A model generated the notes under the pieces. It ran no database searches. It was not told where the DNA came from and worked only from the letters and a program-made list of their open reading frames with translations. Below are positions 1-8,785 of a stretch of DNA of 55,173 nt, in pieces. The position numbers were made by a program, and so were the translations under genes. Source of the stretch: Clostridia bacterium (lineage in GTDB: Bacteria; Bacillota; Clostridia; Oscillospirales; CAG-272); NCBI GenBank assembly GCA_017547755.1, contig JAFYOX010000053.1, forward strand, positions 1-55,173, written 5' to 3'. The stretch's first letter is position 1. Every line of letters begins with the position of its first letter.

Positions 1-66
1 ATTGTGTTATACTGTACCTGCTTTCCGGTATGGTTTTGCTGCAACTTTATTATACCACGAAAGCAG

Positions 67-104
67 CGACCGGGCTATCCTTTTCGGATAACCCGGTCGT
101 TTTT
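67..104 (+). terminator. rho-independent terminator
   Basis: A 13-bp stem (CGACCGGG... pairing with ...CCCGGTCG, one G-T pair) with a short loop is followed by a T run. It likely ends a gene left of the window. Confidence 0.7.
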
Positions 105-113
105 CGTTTTTGT

Positions 114-140
114 GGGGCTTATTGCGACAGCCCCTTTTTT
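114..140 (+). terminator. terminator, copy of a dispersed hairpin
   Basis: GGGGCT and AGCCCC arms surround a TATTGCGAC-like loop and are followed by six T. The 21-bp hairpin is identical, in reverse complement, to the one at 23450-23470, so it is a dispersed terminator type in this genome. Confidence 0.7.
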
Positions 141-493
141 CATGCTTTTTTGCAGTTGAATGTAGACCGATGTATTCCGATTTAGACGGAAATAGTCGTG
201 TTTGCAATGGCGGCGAAATGTCGGCGGAACTCTTCCCTGCTGTAAACCACACTGCTTCTTCCCCTTCAAGTCGGCGTGACGGCGGCGAAAACACAGAAAA
301 TTACTCGAAATTTTGAAAAATTTCTTCCCGGAAGCAATCCTTGAATACTTCCGTGTACTTATCCACAAGATCACGCGGCCGAGACGCAAAGCCTGCATGC
401 CTCACCGTGTCTCATCTGCTGTACATCCTTGAAAAAATCCTCCGTCTTTTTCGAAAATCACAGTCCCCTCTGATTTATCCAGAAATAGCAGGC

Positions 494-534
494 AGCCTTA
501 TCAAGCCGAACCGGCTTGATAAGGCTCTTTTTTT
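494..534 (+). terminator. rho-independent terminator
   Basis: A perfect 15-bp stem (AGCCTTATCAAGCCG / CGGCTTGATAAGGCT) with a 3-base loop is followed by a run of seven T. Confidence 0.8.
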
Positions 535-573
535 GCCTCAGCAGGCAGTTGTACCCTACGGAATATCTGCCCG

Positions 574-621
574 ATTCATTTGGTGGGATTCCAATGGCAA
601 AAACACGCCGAAAAGTATAAA
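574..621 (+). promoter_or_regulatory. activator-type promoter, motif copy A
   Basis: ATTCATTTGGTGGGAT lies at 574-589, and the -10 TATAAA lies at 616-621 after 26 bp. There is no good -35 box. The same 16-bp motif stands 28 bp before the -10 of three other units (5256, 16890 minus, 16939), which suggests a shared activator site around -41 to -56. It drives the metallo-beta-lactamase/GrpE-like/Hsp70 operon. Confidence 0.65.
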
Positions 622-658
622 ATAAACTCACATTTCAAGAAAGGAGCAGTATTCCCCC

Positions 659-1825
659 ATGAACACCCTGAACGTTCTCGGCGGCGCAGACATCGGCGGT
701 TCCTGCTATCTCACGGAACTGGAAGGCGTACGCATCCTGTTTGACTGCGGTATACGGATGAATACCCCGTATTCCGAGCATCCGGAGATCCCTTCTCCAG
801 AAACCATCGATCTGATCTTTCTCAGTCATGCTCACCTCGATCATATCGGAGCGATTGCATACACGGCGGCGGTCTGCAGAAATGCACGCATCTTCGCAAC
901 TCCCGCCACCCGTGATTTTATCCGTTATCAGCTCTCCGAAACAGTTGCCGAATATATCGGAGCGGATACAGACGCGCTTCGCTTCAGCAATCACCTCCTC
1001 TGTCAGTTCGTCCTCAACCGGATCGAAACCGCAGAATTCCGCGAAAGAATGGAAATCCACCTCGCCTCTCCAGAAAGCGGTCAGGAAGCGGATGTGAAAT
1101 TCTCCTTCTTTCCGGCAGGACATATTCCCGGTGCGGCGGCGGTCTATCTCCGGATCGGTCAGCGCTCCATGCTGTACAGCGGAGACTTCTATTTCCGGCC
1201 CACACCGCTGACCGCCCCCTGTTCCTTGCCCGAAGGACTTCGTCCGGACATTCTTCTGCTCTGCGGAACATATGCCAACCGTCTCCGTACCGATAAATCG
1301 GCACCGACCATTGCTTCCATCAAAGATAACTTCGCCTGCCTCTTCCGACAGAACCGGAATGTCCTCGTCCGCTGCAGCCAGCTGACCAAAGGTCTGGAAA
1401 TGCTCGCAATGATCGACGATCTCGTCCGGGAAGGAAGACTTCCGCGCATCCCTGTTTTCATCGATGAGAGTCTCTGGCAGCTTGCCCGGCATTACGAACG
1501 GACCTCCGATTTCCGCCTCCCTTCCTATATGAATCCGCTGTCCGCCCGCAACAGACGGAACGGATACGGAGAAATCGTTTTTCTCTCCCAGTCTGCGGCG
1601 GCAAGGACAAAAGAATTTGCTTCCTATACCCCCATCGATACCAATTTTTCTCTCCACGCCGACGGTCAGGAACTGATCTCCTATGTACGGAATCTCCGTC
1701 CAAGAAAGGTCTTCGTCGTTCATGCCGCTCCGCGCAGTGCCGAAAACACTCCGCTTGCCGATGCCCTTCTCGAAGACAGAATCTGCGTCACCTATACTGA
1801 AAATGAAAGGATATACTCCCTATGA
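659..1825 (+). CDS. beta-CASP metallo-beta-lactamase fold protein, RNase/exonuclease-like
   Basis: This 388-residue protein has the metal-binding signature HAHLDH (H57, H59, D61, H62), then AGHIPG (H155) and SGDF (D176), followed by a beta-CASP-like insertion and late histidines in SLHADG (H333) and VVHAAP (H355). The pattern is that of CPSF73/YSH1-type nucleases, which cleave RNA or DNA with two zinc ions. The usual EST-YG element before the insertion appears as CGTYANR. Start is the ATG after AAGGAG. It is the first gene of the operon and its stop overlaps the next start (ATGA), so it is probably translationally coupled to the GrpE-like protein and Hsp70. Family and metal site are seen; the RNA substrate is inferred. 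Confidence 0.8.
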   Translation: MNTLNVLGGADIGGSCYLTELEGVRILFDCGIRMNTPYSEHPEIPSPETIDLIFLSHAHLDHIGAIAYTAAVCRNARIFATPATRDFIRYQLSETVAEYIGADTDALRFSNHLLCQFVLNRIETAEFRERMEIHLASPESGQEADVKFSFFPAGHIPGAAAVYLRIGQRSMLYSGDFYFRPTPLTAPCSLPEGLRPDILLLCGTYANRLRTDKSAPTIASIKDNFACLFRQNRNVLVRCSQLTKGLEMLAMIDDLVREGRLPRIPVFIDESLWQLARHYERTSDFRLPSYMNPLSARNRRNGYGEIVFLSQSAAARTKEFASYTPIDTNFSLHADGQELISYVRNLRPRKVFVVHAAPRSAENTPLADALLEDRICVTYTENERIYSL

Positions 1826-2919
1826 CTTCCATGTTTTCCAGACTCCCCGTTGCCGATTCCCTTATCCGGCATATTTCCGAGATCATTGACGAATACAGTA
1901 CGGTTCCGATCCGTTCGGAAAAAGTACAGAAACTGGCACTTACCGAAAATCTCCTGATCCTCAACTACCTCCATTCCCCGGAAATGCAGTACGCCGAATG
2001 CCTCCGCACCATTCAGCAGGCCGCCCCCTATCCGTTCGAACTTCCCCACATCCGCCGGATCGCAGAAAACGGAAGAATTGACAAGATCAATACGCGCATC
2101 CGTCTGACCGAATGGGCACGCCATACCGCCGAACTTCTTTATACCGGGATGGCCGGTGATCGTGAAATTTTTGAGGAAGCTCTCCGTCAGGCGAAAGCTC
2201 CGGTCAGCGATTATGCAGACACCCAGCATCCCATGCAGAGCCGTTTCCTTCTTTTCGCCATGTACGAATTCATTCCGGAACTGCATAACTCCCCGTCTTA
2301 CAATAATCTCCATAAGCTCGGCAGAAAGTACTGTCAGGTCTGCCTGAACAAATCCCTCGACTCCATCGCCTTTGACCTGCAGTCCGCCGAACCGGAAAAG
2401 AAACCCGTATCCCCGGAGGATCTCCGCCGCGAAGTTTATCTCGCAAAGCGTGAACTCGAGGAATACCGTGCGATGGTGGAAGCCGCGGACGCCGATTTCG
2501 AAACGAAGATCGAAGAACGCTCCCGTGAAGAGATTGCCGAATTCTTCCGTTCCCTCAACGACTCCCGCTACGGTCACATCATCGACTCCGTCTATCTGCA
2601 GAACCGTGCCTGCAGCGAACTCCGCCGGAACGGTGAGAACATTCCCTACCTTCTGGAAGGTGTTCCCGCTCTGCTCGAAAAGATCCTCCGTTTCTTCAAG
2701 GATTCCGGCATTTCTCCCGCAGTCAAGTTCCCGCCCAATTCCCTGCAGAAGCTGACGCTTGCCCAGATGGAAGGCTGTCAGTTTGAACCGCATCCCGCAC
2801 GTACCGCTCCGCTGACGGAAGACACCGTCGTTACCGTCCGCGTCATCTCCTCCGGCTGGCGCTTCGGCGACCTCATCATCTCCTGCCCCATTCTCCGCGA
2901 AGAAACAACGTCCCGCTGA
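1822..2919 (+). CDS. large protein with C-terminal GrpE-like domain
   Basis: The product has 365 residues. About 200 N-terminal residues are helical and unrecognised. A charged coiled-coil-like helix (about 205-235) follows, and then a segment that resembles GrpE: a short helical bundle with LLEGVPALLEKILRFF and a beta-wing-like end with GWRFGDLIISCPIL, similar to the GYxxGxRxLRPA strand of GrpE. GrpE is the nucleotide-exchange factor of Hsp70, and this gene directly precedes an Hsp70 gene, which supports a dedicated co-chaperone role. It is about twice the length of ordinary GrpE. The GrpE assignment rests on pattern and context, not on an alignment. ATG overlaps the stop of the upstream gene; M4 is an alternative start. 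Confidence 0.6.
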   Translation: MTSMFSRLPVADSLIRHISEIIDEYSTVPIRSEKVQKLALTENLLILNYLHSPEMQYAECLRTIQQAAPYPFELPHIRRIAENGRIDKINTRIRLTEWARHTAELLYTGMAGDREIFEEALRQAKAPVSDYADTQHPMQSRFLLFAMYEFIPELHNSPSYNNLHKLGRKYCQVCLNKSLDSIAFDLQSAEPEKKPVSPEDLRREVYLAKRELEEYRAMVEAADADFETKIEERSREEIAEFFRSLNDSRYGHIIDSVYLQNRACSELRRNGENIPYLLEGVPALLEKILRFFKDSGISPAVKFPPNSLQKLTLAQMEGCQFEPHPARTAPLTEDTVVTVRVISSGWRFGDLIISCPILREETTSR

Positions 2920-2986
2920 CCCGGGACGCTGTTTCCCCAATTCTCCTGACACACCAATATCATTTACATACAGAAAGGAAAATATC

Positions 2987-5161
2987 ATGACCAATCCTGC
3001 TTCTTTCAATACAAACATCAGCTCCGGCACTTCCGGCACTGCGTACTTCGGAATCGATTTCGGTACAACCAACAGCGCGATCTCTTTCGCAAAGCCCAAA
3101 CGCAACGGCGAGCTTGCTTCCGCCGCTTTTGATATTCCCCGCATCAAAGGTGCAAAACCGTCGCTCGACGGAACCCTCAGCTATGTCTCCGGACGCGCAA
3201 AAACACTTCCGTCCTGCGTTTATTACAGCCGTGACGGCGTAATCGCAGGCGATTTTGCCAAAGAACAGTACAGCAAATATCCTGAATCGGTCGCCCGTTC
3301 GGTCAAAAGCCAGATGGGCAATCCCCGTCTGGAAGGACTTCCGGACATTCCGGACAAACGTCCGGAAGAAGTCTGTGCGCAGGTCCTCCGTACACTGAAA
3401 AAAGAAGCGGAGCAGATCCTTCGCAGCCGCATCACAGATGCAATCTTTACCGTTCCCGCCAGTTACGGTGCGGAACAGAAAGAAGCGACCATGCGCGCCA
3501 TAGAAATGGCGGGATTCCATGCCCGTGATGAACACGGCAATTGGCTTCCTCTTCTTCTTTCGGAGCCCAACGCGGTTCTCTATGATATCATGAACCGTAT
3601 CCGGAACGGCGAGCTTCCCACAGAGCTTGATCTTTCGGACAAGAAACTTATTCTCGTCTTCGATATCGGCGGCGGCACCCTTGACGTGACTCTGCACGAG
3701 GTACAGTGGGCCGGAGAAAACTCCTGCCGGATGAACATCTCGGAAGTTGCAACCTCACGCTATACCCGTCTCGCAGGCGATGATTTCGACCGCGTGATCG
3801 CGGATGCTCTCCTCGTCCGCTGTCAGGAAAAACTCCGCCGGAATCATCCGGCTGCTGCGGACAGGCTGCTCATGCCCCGGCTTCTCACCGCGGCGGAAGA
3901 GCTGAAGATCCACCTCAGCAGCAAGGTCAGCAATCAGAACTTTGCTGCCGACAGCTGGTTTGATGATTCCTCCGATGAGGATACTTCGGAAGAAATCACC
4001 GAAAGCATCTCCGTCATGCTTGATTCCGGACTTTACAACGACACCATTTCAAAAAAGGAATTTGAGGAAATGATCGCTCCTCTGATGGGCAACCACCTCT
4101 GCATGAACGATTGCCGCCGGTACACTTCCCTTTCCAGAGAAGAACGCCGTACCATCCTCGCACCGGTTCTTGAGGTCCTCGCAAAAGCGGACCGTTACTA
4201 CAAGGAGCTCGGTCATCCCGGATTTACCGTGGATGCGGTCATTCTCAACGGCGGGATGTCCAACCTCTACGCGATCCGTGAACGACTTGCAGCGTTCTTC
4301 GGTCTGGAACCGATCACCACGGTCGATCCCGATCTCAGCGTAGCAAACGGTGCTGCGCTCTACAGCTATTACCTGGCGAACGACGGCGGATTCATCGAAA
4401 CCATCCAGAACGAAGACCTTTATCTCGGTCTCGGCCGAGGCGGTACGGAATCCCTGATCCGTTACGGTCAGAAGCTTCCTTATTCCGTCACCATTGATGG
4501 CTTCCGCGTAAAGCCTCAGACAGGCTGTCTGGAAATTCCCATCAAGCGCGGCAGTCTCTCCGGCGATTTTCCGACCTTTGCACGCGGCGCGATCACGTTT
4601 GACCGGATCTTCCGTACCGAAACCGATCTCCGTCTGGACTGCAGTTTCGATCGGAACGGTCTCATCTCCATCCACGCTTCTCTCCTCAATCCGGCGACCG
4701 GAATGGTTCTTTCCGGCGGCAGCGTCGAACTGCAGCTCGGCAGCGGAATGGACGAACGCCGCTTTGCGGACAAGATCCTTCCGAAGAACGGCTCCCGTCT
4801 CATCCCCGCCAACGAAATTTCCACCCTCCGTACCCTGTGTACCGCTAAGAAACGGGATATGCACCGGATCAACGAACAGGTGGATACCATTCTGAAGTGC
4901 AGTAACCTCGCTGATTTTGAAAGCGATATGCTCCGGGCTCTGAACAGCCGGACACCGGATCCTTTCCGTCTCTGCCTGTACCGCCTTCTTCCCGGCATGG
5001 TGAATCTCTGGACGTCCGCAGGCCGGGCGGAAATGCGACGCATCTGCAAAACGGATATTCTGGACAACTGCTCCGCCGGTTTCGTAAGTCAGCTCCGTCT
5101 GCTGATCTCCGGTACTGCAAAAAAAGTCCTCACACAGCTCACCGAAACAAAGGCTGTCTGA
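2987..5161 (+). CDS. divergent Hsp70 (DnaK-like) chaperone
   Basis: This 724-residue protein has a complete actin-like ATPase domain. Phosphate-1 loop GIDFGTTN is at 22-29, the connecting segment at 155-200 (FTVPASYG, LLLSEPNA), phosphate-2 VFDIGGGTLDV at 224-234 and the adenosine motif VILNGGMSN at 418-426. It then has a short beta-type substrate-binding region (about 478-600) and a helical C-terminus. It lacks the EEVD- or GGxP-type tails and has a poorly conserved linker, so it is a specialised paralogue rather than the housekeeping DnaK. The GrpE-like gene lies 67 bp upstream, and no DnaJ gene is near. A strong terminator follows. Start has AAAGGA at good distance. Confidence 0.85.
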   Translation: MTNPASFNTNISSGTSGTAYFGIDFGTTNSAISFAKPKRNGELASAAFDIPRIKGAKPSLDGTLSYVSGRAKTLPSCVYYSRDGVIAGDFAKEQYSKYPESVARSVKSQMGNPRLEGLPDIPDKRPEEVCAQVLRTLKKEAEQILRSRITDAIFTVPASYGAEQKEATMRAIEMAGFHARDEHGNWLPLLLSEPNAVLYDIMNRIRNGELPTELDLSDKKLILVFDIGGGTLDVTLHEVQWAGENSCRMNISEVATSRYTRLAGDDFDRVIADALLVRCQEKLRRNHPAAADRLLMPRLLTAAEELKIHLSSKVSNQNFAADSWFDDSSDEDTSEEITESISVMLDSGLYNDTISKKEFEEMIAPLMGNHLCMNDCRRYTSLSREERRTILAPVLEVLAKADRYYKELGHPGFTVDAVILNGGMSNLYAIRERLAAFFGLEPITTVDPDLSVANGAALYSYYLANDGGFIETIQNEDLYLGLGRGGTESLIRYGQKLPYSVTIDGFRVKPQTGCLEIPIKRGSLSGDFPTFARGAITFDRIFRTETDLRLDCSFDRNGLISIHASLLNPATGMVLSGGSVELQLGSGMDERRFADKILPKNGSRLIPANEISTLRTLCTAKKRDMHRINEQVDTILKCSNLADFESDMLRALNSRTPDPFRLCLYRLLPGMVNLWTSAGRAEMRRICKTDILDNCSAGFVSQLRLLISGTAKKVLTQLTETKAV

Positions 5162-5180
5162 ACAGCCTCCGCAAACCTCA

Positions 5181-5217
5181 AGCCTTGGTTCTTACACAGG
5201 AACCAAGGCTTTTTTTG
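5181..5217 (+). terminator. terminator of the Hsp70 operon
   Basis: AGCCTTGGTTC and GAACCAAGGCT-like arms with a short loop are followed by seven T, 20 bp after the Hsp70 stop. Confidence 0.85.
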
Positions 5218-5255
5218 CCTGACGGTATTCTGTCGGCGCATGACAAGTCCGGACG

Positions 5256-5305
5256 ATTCATTTAGTGTGATCCCTCTCGCTTATCCCTTCAAAATCAAGT
5301 ATGAT
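5256..5305 (+). promoter_or_regulatory. activator-type promoter, motif copy B
   Basis: ATTCATTTAGTGTGAT lies at 5256-5271, followed after exactly 28 bp by TATGAT at 5300-5305. It drives the SprT-like gene. No -35 consensus is visible. Because the -10 lies downstream of the in-frame upstream ATG at 5240, it argues for the start at 5336. Confidence 0.65.
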
Positions 5306-5335
5306 ATAGTCACACAAAAAAAGGAGAGTAACACT

Positions 5336-5911
5336 ATGAATTACAAGTTCAACGAAAATCACCGCTGGCCGGAAGAACGCATCCGTCAGGAATTGCAGCG
5401 TCTGGATAAATTCACCGGTCTGAACGGAAATGCCCTCCCGATCAAATTCACCTACAGCAGCTGTACACTGGGATCGTTTAATTCCCGTGACAAAAAACAG
5501 TGGTTCGAATTTTCACGTGCCTATATGGAAGACCCCGGAACCCCCGATCAGGTCTCTGTGGATACCATCCGCCACGAATATGCACATTACATGGACTGGA
5601 CTGTCTACGGAAATCTCGGTCACGGCCCGACCTGGAAAAAATGCTGCGATGAAATCAATACCCTGTCCGTCCGCCTCTATAATCCTGCCATAGCGCAGCA
5701 TTATCGGAAACTGCATGAACGCAGTGAGGCCAATACCCGTCTCTGCGCCGGCTATACGGAAGGACAGGCGGTGATCCACGAAAAATACGGTACCGGCGTG
5801 ATCCGCAGCGTCCGCGACGTAAAGGAGGACCGGATGCTGGAAGTCGTATTCGAAAACGGACAGACGAAAACACTGTCCGCACGGTGGGTTCACGACCACT
5901 GCAGAACATAA
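5336..5911 (+). CDS. SprT-like zinc metalloprotease with Tudor-like C-terminus
   Basis: The 191-residue protein has the zinc protease motif HEYAH (H80, E81, H84) and a third ligand region GHGPTW (H96), as in SprT/Spartan proteins, which cut DNA-crosslinked or damaged proteins. The C-terminal part (about 140-185) has the pattern G-x-V-x-H-x-K-Y-G-x-G with FENGQTKTL, like the small SH3/Tudor-type module at the end of PcrA/UvrD helicases, so it may bind nucleic acid or RNA polymerase. The start at 5336 has AAGGAGAG upstream and lies after the -10 box. It is a single-gene unit that shares its promoter motif with the Hsp70 operon, consistent with protein quality control. Confidence 0.75.
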   Translation: MNYKFNENHRWPEERIRQELQRLDKFTGLNGNALPIKFTYSSCTLGSFNSRDKKQWFEFSRAYMEDPGTPDQVSVDTIRHEYAHYMDWTVYGNLGHGPTWKKCCDEINTLSVRLYNPAIAQHYRKLHERSEANTRLCAGYTEGQAVIHEKYGTGVIRSVRDVKEDRMLEVVFENGQTKTLSARWVHDHCRT

Positions 5912-5921
5912 TCGCCGACAG

Positions 5922-5968
5922 CAGAAGCCGGGATATCCGAAACGGATATCCCGGCTTCTGTTCTTTAT
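5922..5968. terminator. bidirectional terminator between convergent genes
   Basis: A perfect 18-bp stem (CAGAAGCCGGGATATCCG and its complement) with a 3-base loop lies between the stops of the SprT-like gene and the PBP gene, followed by a T-rich stretch. Confidence 0.8.
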
Positions 5969-5977
5969 CTTTCCGAA

Positions 5978-7345
5978 TCAATCTCCTGTCTGAAGCGTAT
6001 ACACCGCATTTCCGAGAGCCCGGGCAATCCGCAGTGCCGCAGACGAATCCATCGTATCTTCCACAACAATAAAGAACGCGGTATTCCGTTCTTCTATAAC
6101 CCCCATCAGAAGCGAGTTGTGCGTGTCCCGGCCGTCGATGGTAACCTCTGCGGTTCCGGTCTTTGCATAAGAAACCGTTTCCGGATAACCACGACATATG
6201 TAGTATGTCTGATAGGCAGACTGCCAGTTTTCGCGGACATATCCGGCAGTTTTTCCGGAAAACAAACGCTCTGTTTTTCCGGAATCCGCCCTGCTGATCA
6301 CTTCACCGCTCCGCGAGTCCGTGATCTCTTCCACAAGATAGGGGATCGCGGCTTCTCCGTTATTGGCAGCCGCTCCTGCAATTCTGCACATATCCATCAC
6401 ATTGACAAGAGAATCCCCCTGACCTATCAAACCCCATACATCCTGGAAAGAAGCGTTGTTTCTGAATTGTACGGAGGAATCGGTGCGGGAAAGTTTGCCT
6501 ACTTCCCTGTAACCCCGGGTCTCCGTATTCACCGAAAATCCCATATCGGACAGAGTTTCCGCAGTCTCCGCAGGATCAAGCTGCTGAATGATCCTTGCAA
6601 AATAACAGTTGCATGAGTGTCCGAGTGCTCCCGCAAAATCCACGGTACCGTGGATCCCGGCACAGTATACGATGGTTCCGTCCGGAAGCTGAAGCGAACC
6701 TGTACAGGTATGGACAAGACCAAGGATGTCTTTGTCCTGTTTTGCCGCCAGAAGGGACGCGATAATCTTCATCGTGCTGCCGGGGACATACCGTCCGCCG
6801 AAACACTGGTTGACCAGTGTCCCGCTTTTCAGATTTCCCGAATCGTATGCCGCAGACGGCAGGGACAGTGCTGTGTAAATTTCACCGGTAACATAATTGT
6901 AGCTGAAACAGCAGCCGTCGTTTCCTTCGAATGCATCTGCGATCTGCCGCTGGAATGCACTGCTGAGAAGCGTCGTACGAAGAACGTTTCCTTCTGTTAC
7001 CCCGTCTTCGGAATCATCATCGTAGAGATGGATCCCATGGAACAGGCTGAAATCCGGCAGAAACTCTTTGCCGTAACGAACATACAGCGAGTTATCTGAG
7101 CCGCCCTTCCGGCTGATCAGATTGCCGTACAGTTCCGGTTCGGCGATTGTTCCTTTTTCCATCAGAGCCTGTCCGGTACGATCCGTGATCGTACCATAGA
7201 CTCCCGCTGCCCTCTGGATATCATCTCCCGAAAGATATTCTGCCGCGATCGTGAGCCGGATTGCGGCAGCGGGAAGCGCCAGCAGCAGAAGGGCTCCGAG
7301 AAAAGTGATCCAGACATTTTTTCTTTCTTCCATTCTTTTTTTCAT
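5978..7345 (-). CDS. class B penicillin-binding protein (PbpA/FtsI-like transpeptidase)
   Basis: The 455-residue protein has one N-terminal membrane anchor (about 10-32) and an extracellular transpeptidase domain with all three active-site motifs: SxxK at S190-K193 (STMK), SxN at S244-N246 (SCN) and KTGT at 395-398. It crosslinks peptidoglycan. The start at 7345 was chosen because GAGGG precedes it and it lies 4 bp after the FtsW/RodA stop; an in-frame start further up would sit inside that gene. As last gene of the nine-gene operon it pairs with the FtsW/RodA glycosyltransferase. The pedestal region is short compared with division FtsI, closer to PbpA. Confidence 0.85.
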   Translation of the reverse strand: MKKRMEERKNVWITFLGALLLLALPAAAIRLTIAAEYLSGDDIQRAAGVYGTITDRTGQALMEKGTIAEPELYGNLISRKGGSDNSLYVRYGKEFLPDFSLFHGIHLYDDDSEDGVTEGNVLRTTLLSSAFQRQIADAFEGNDGCCFSYNYVTGEIYTALSLPSAAYDSGNLKSGTLVNQCFGGRYVPGSTMKIIASLLAAKQDKDILGLVHTCTGSLQLPDGTIVYCAGIHGTVDFAGALGHSCNCYFARIIQQLDPAETAETLSDMGFSVNTETRGYREVGKLSRTDSSVQFRNNASFQDVWGLIGQGDSLVNVMDMCRIAGAAANNGEAAIPYLVEEITDSRSGEVISRADSGKTERLFSGKTAGYVRENWQSAYQTYYICRGYPETVSYAKTGTAEVTIDGRDTHNSLLMGVIEERNTAFFIVVEDTMDSSAALRIARALGNAVYTLQTGD

Positions 7346-7349
7346 GTTA

Positions 7350-8735
7350 TCAACCCTCTTTTTCTTCCGGATTTGCAGCAGCATGTTTTCCTGACCGGAC
7401 AGCCGGACACAGGGCAGCCGCACAGGCGCCCATGATACAGCCAAAAGAAATCATTGCCGAACCGCCTCTGGAGATAAACGGTGCCACGACCCCCGTAAAT
7501 GGCAGAAAGTCGATGGAACCGCCGTAATTCAGAAGCACCTGAACAGTGATCAGCATGGCTGTCTGAACGAGAATAAGATACGAACAGGGATGAACCGAGG
7601 AATTCCAGCGCGCCTGAACAACAATGAGGTAATAAGATAAAATCACTGCTGCAAGAGCCGGTACGCCGAAAACTGCCTGTACCCCGGCGATCGCCATATC
7701 GCTGTCATAAGAATATATTCCGGAGATACGCGATACATTTTCAATGCCCAGTCCCCGGAAGCCGCCGTAGAGAAGCTCTTTCAGAAGGCTTGTCTGCTGT
7801 CTGAGCGCATCGATAATCTCCGGTGCTGTATCCCGGCGCATGGCATAGCCGCAGTTGAGGAACCGTGATCTTGCCTCATCACTGAAGAAACAGATCAGCA
7901 GGATCAGTGTGACCGCAGCCAAAGCAATCACGGAAACCGAAAAAAGTTTATTGTCAAAGATATAATAGGTCACGAAAGCGAAGATGCCGAAAATGATCGC
8001 GGCATTTCCGATATCGTGGAGAAGAACCAGCGTCACACAGCTGAATATGGACGTCGTGCAGAAAACAGCAGACCGTGACGTGTTCAGATACGAGTAAGCT
8101 CCCAGCAGGATGAGCAGAAACTTTACAGCTTCGCCGATCTGCACGCTGATTCCGCCGACGCTGATCCAGAGTGCGGCATTGTTCGCAGCTTTGCCGAACA
8201 GCAAATTAATCAGCAGACCTGCCCAGATCACGAAAGCCAGACTGTAGTAGCACCAGAACGGAATGGCAGGATGATTCCGTACGGCAAGGAAAACGATCAG
8301 TCCCGCACCGATCGCCATACACATATGAATCAGCCAGGAGGAGCTCATCAGAAACTGGTACTGATAGGAACTCCCGATGAGCAGCAGAAAGCAGAGCGCC
8401 GTCAGGAATGACGTGATGCGGAGCTTTGTCAGAAACATGAACACCGTTCCTGCAAGGAGCAGTGCAAGGATCACTCCCACGGAAAGCATGTAAACCGTTG
8501 TCTTTTCCTGCAGGATGGTCCTCCGGACGTTCAGCTTGTTCAGCTGTTCTTCGATCTCCTCCTGCGACCCCTCTCCCCAAAGGATGTTCTGCTCCGTTTC
8601 CGCCGTGACTGCCAGTTCGTTTTCAATGACCGGTACGGTCGAAGTTACAACATATACCGCAAAAAACACGATAAACAGAGCTGCACAGAAAAACTGGAGT
8701 CCCAGCTGCAGATTGTTTTTTATAGATACTGTCAT
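7350..8735 (-). CDS. FtsW/RodA-type SEDS peptidoglycan polymerase
   Basis: The 461-residue protein has about ten hydrophobic segments. The C-terminal SEDS signature LPFTGVVAPFISRGGSAM is clear, and YDSDMAIAG matches the conserved region with the catalytic Asp of RodA/FtsW. SEDS proteins polymerise glycan strands from lipid II at the membrane and act with a class B PBP, here the next gene. A loop of about 35 residues after the first helix (WGEGSQEEIEEQLN...) is unusual for RodA. The neighbouring FHA, kinase and phosphatase genes suggest control by phosphorylation, as in the mycobacterial rodA-pbpA cluster. Start has GAGGGA at 8-bp spacing. Confidence 0.85.
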   Translation of the reverse strand: MTVSIKNNLQLGLQFFCAALFIVFFAVYVVTSTVPVIENELAVTAETEQNILWGEGSQEEIEEQLNKLNVRRTILQEKTTVYMLSVGVILALLLAGTVFMFLTKLRITSFLTALCFLLLIGSSYQYQFLMSSSWLIHMCMAIGAGLIVFLAVRNHPAIPFWCYYSLAFVIWAGLLINLLFGKAANNAALWISVGGISVQIGEAVKFLLILLGAYSYLNTSRSAVFCTTSIFSCVTLVLLHDIGNAAIIFGIFAFVTYYIFDNKLFSVSVIALAAVTLILLICFFSDEARSRFLNCGYAMRRDTAPEIIDALRQQTSLLKELLYGGFRGLGIENVSRISGIYSYDSDMAIAGVQAVFGVPALAAVILSYYLIVVQARWNSSVHPCSYLILVQTAMLITVQVLLNYGGSIDFLPFTGVVAPFISRGGSAMISFGCIMGACAAALCPAVRSGKHAAANPEEKEG

Positions 8736-8785
8736 TTGCCTGTCCCTCTGACGTATGACCGCCAGAGATATACTCCTTTCCGATG

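Larger units (their letters stand above)
1..658. other. intergenic region, no gene seen
   Basis: No open frame here looks like a protein. The stretch holds three hairpin terminators (67-104, 114-140, 494-534), which presumably end genes left of the window, and the promoter of the downstream operon (574-621). Nothing else was recognised between 141 and 493. Confidence 0.6.

Noticed and set aside
635-1723. Long minus-strand open frame opposite the beta-CASP gene
   Set aside because: It is a shadow of the real gene: no ribosome binding site, odd composition and no recognisable motif.
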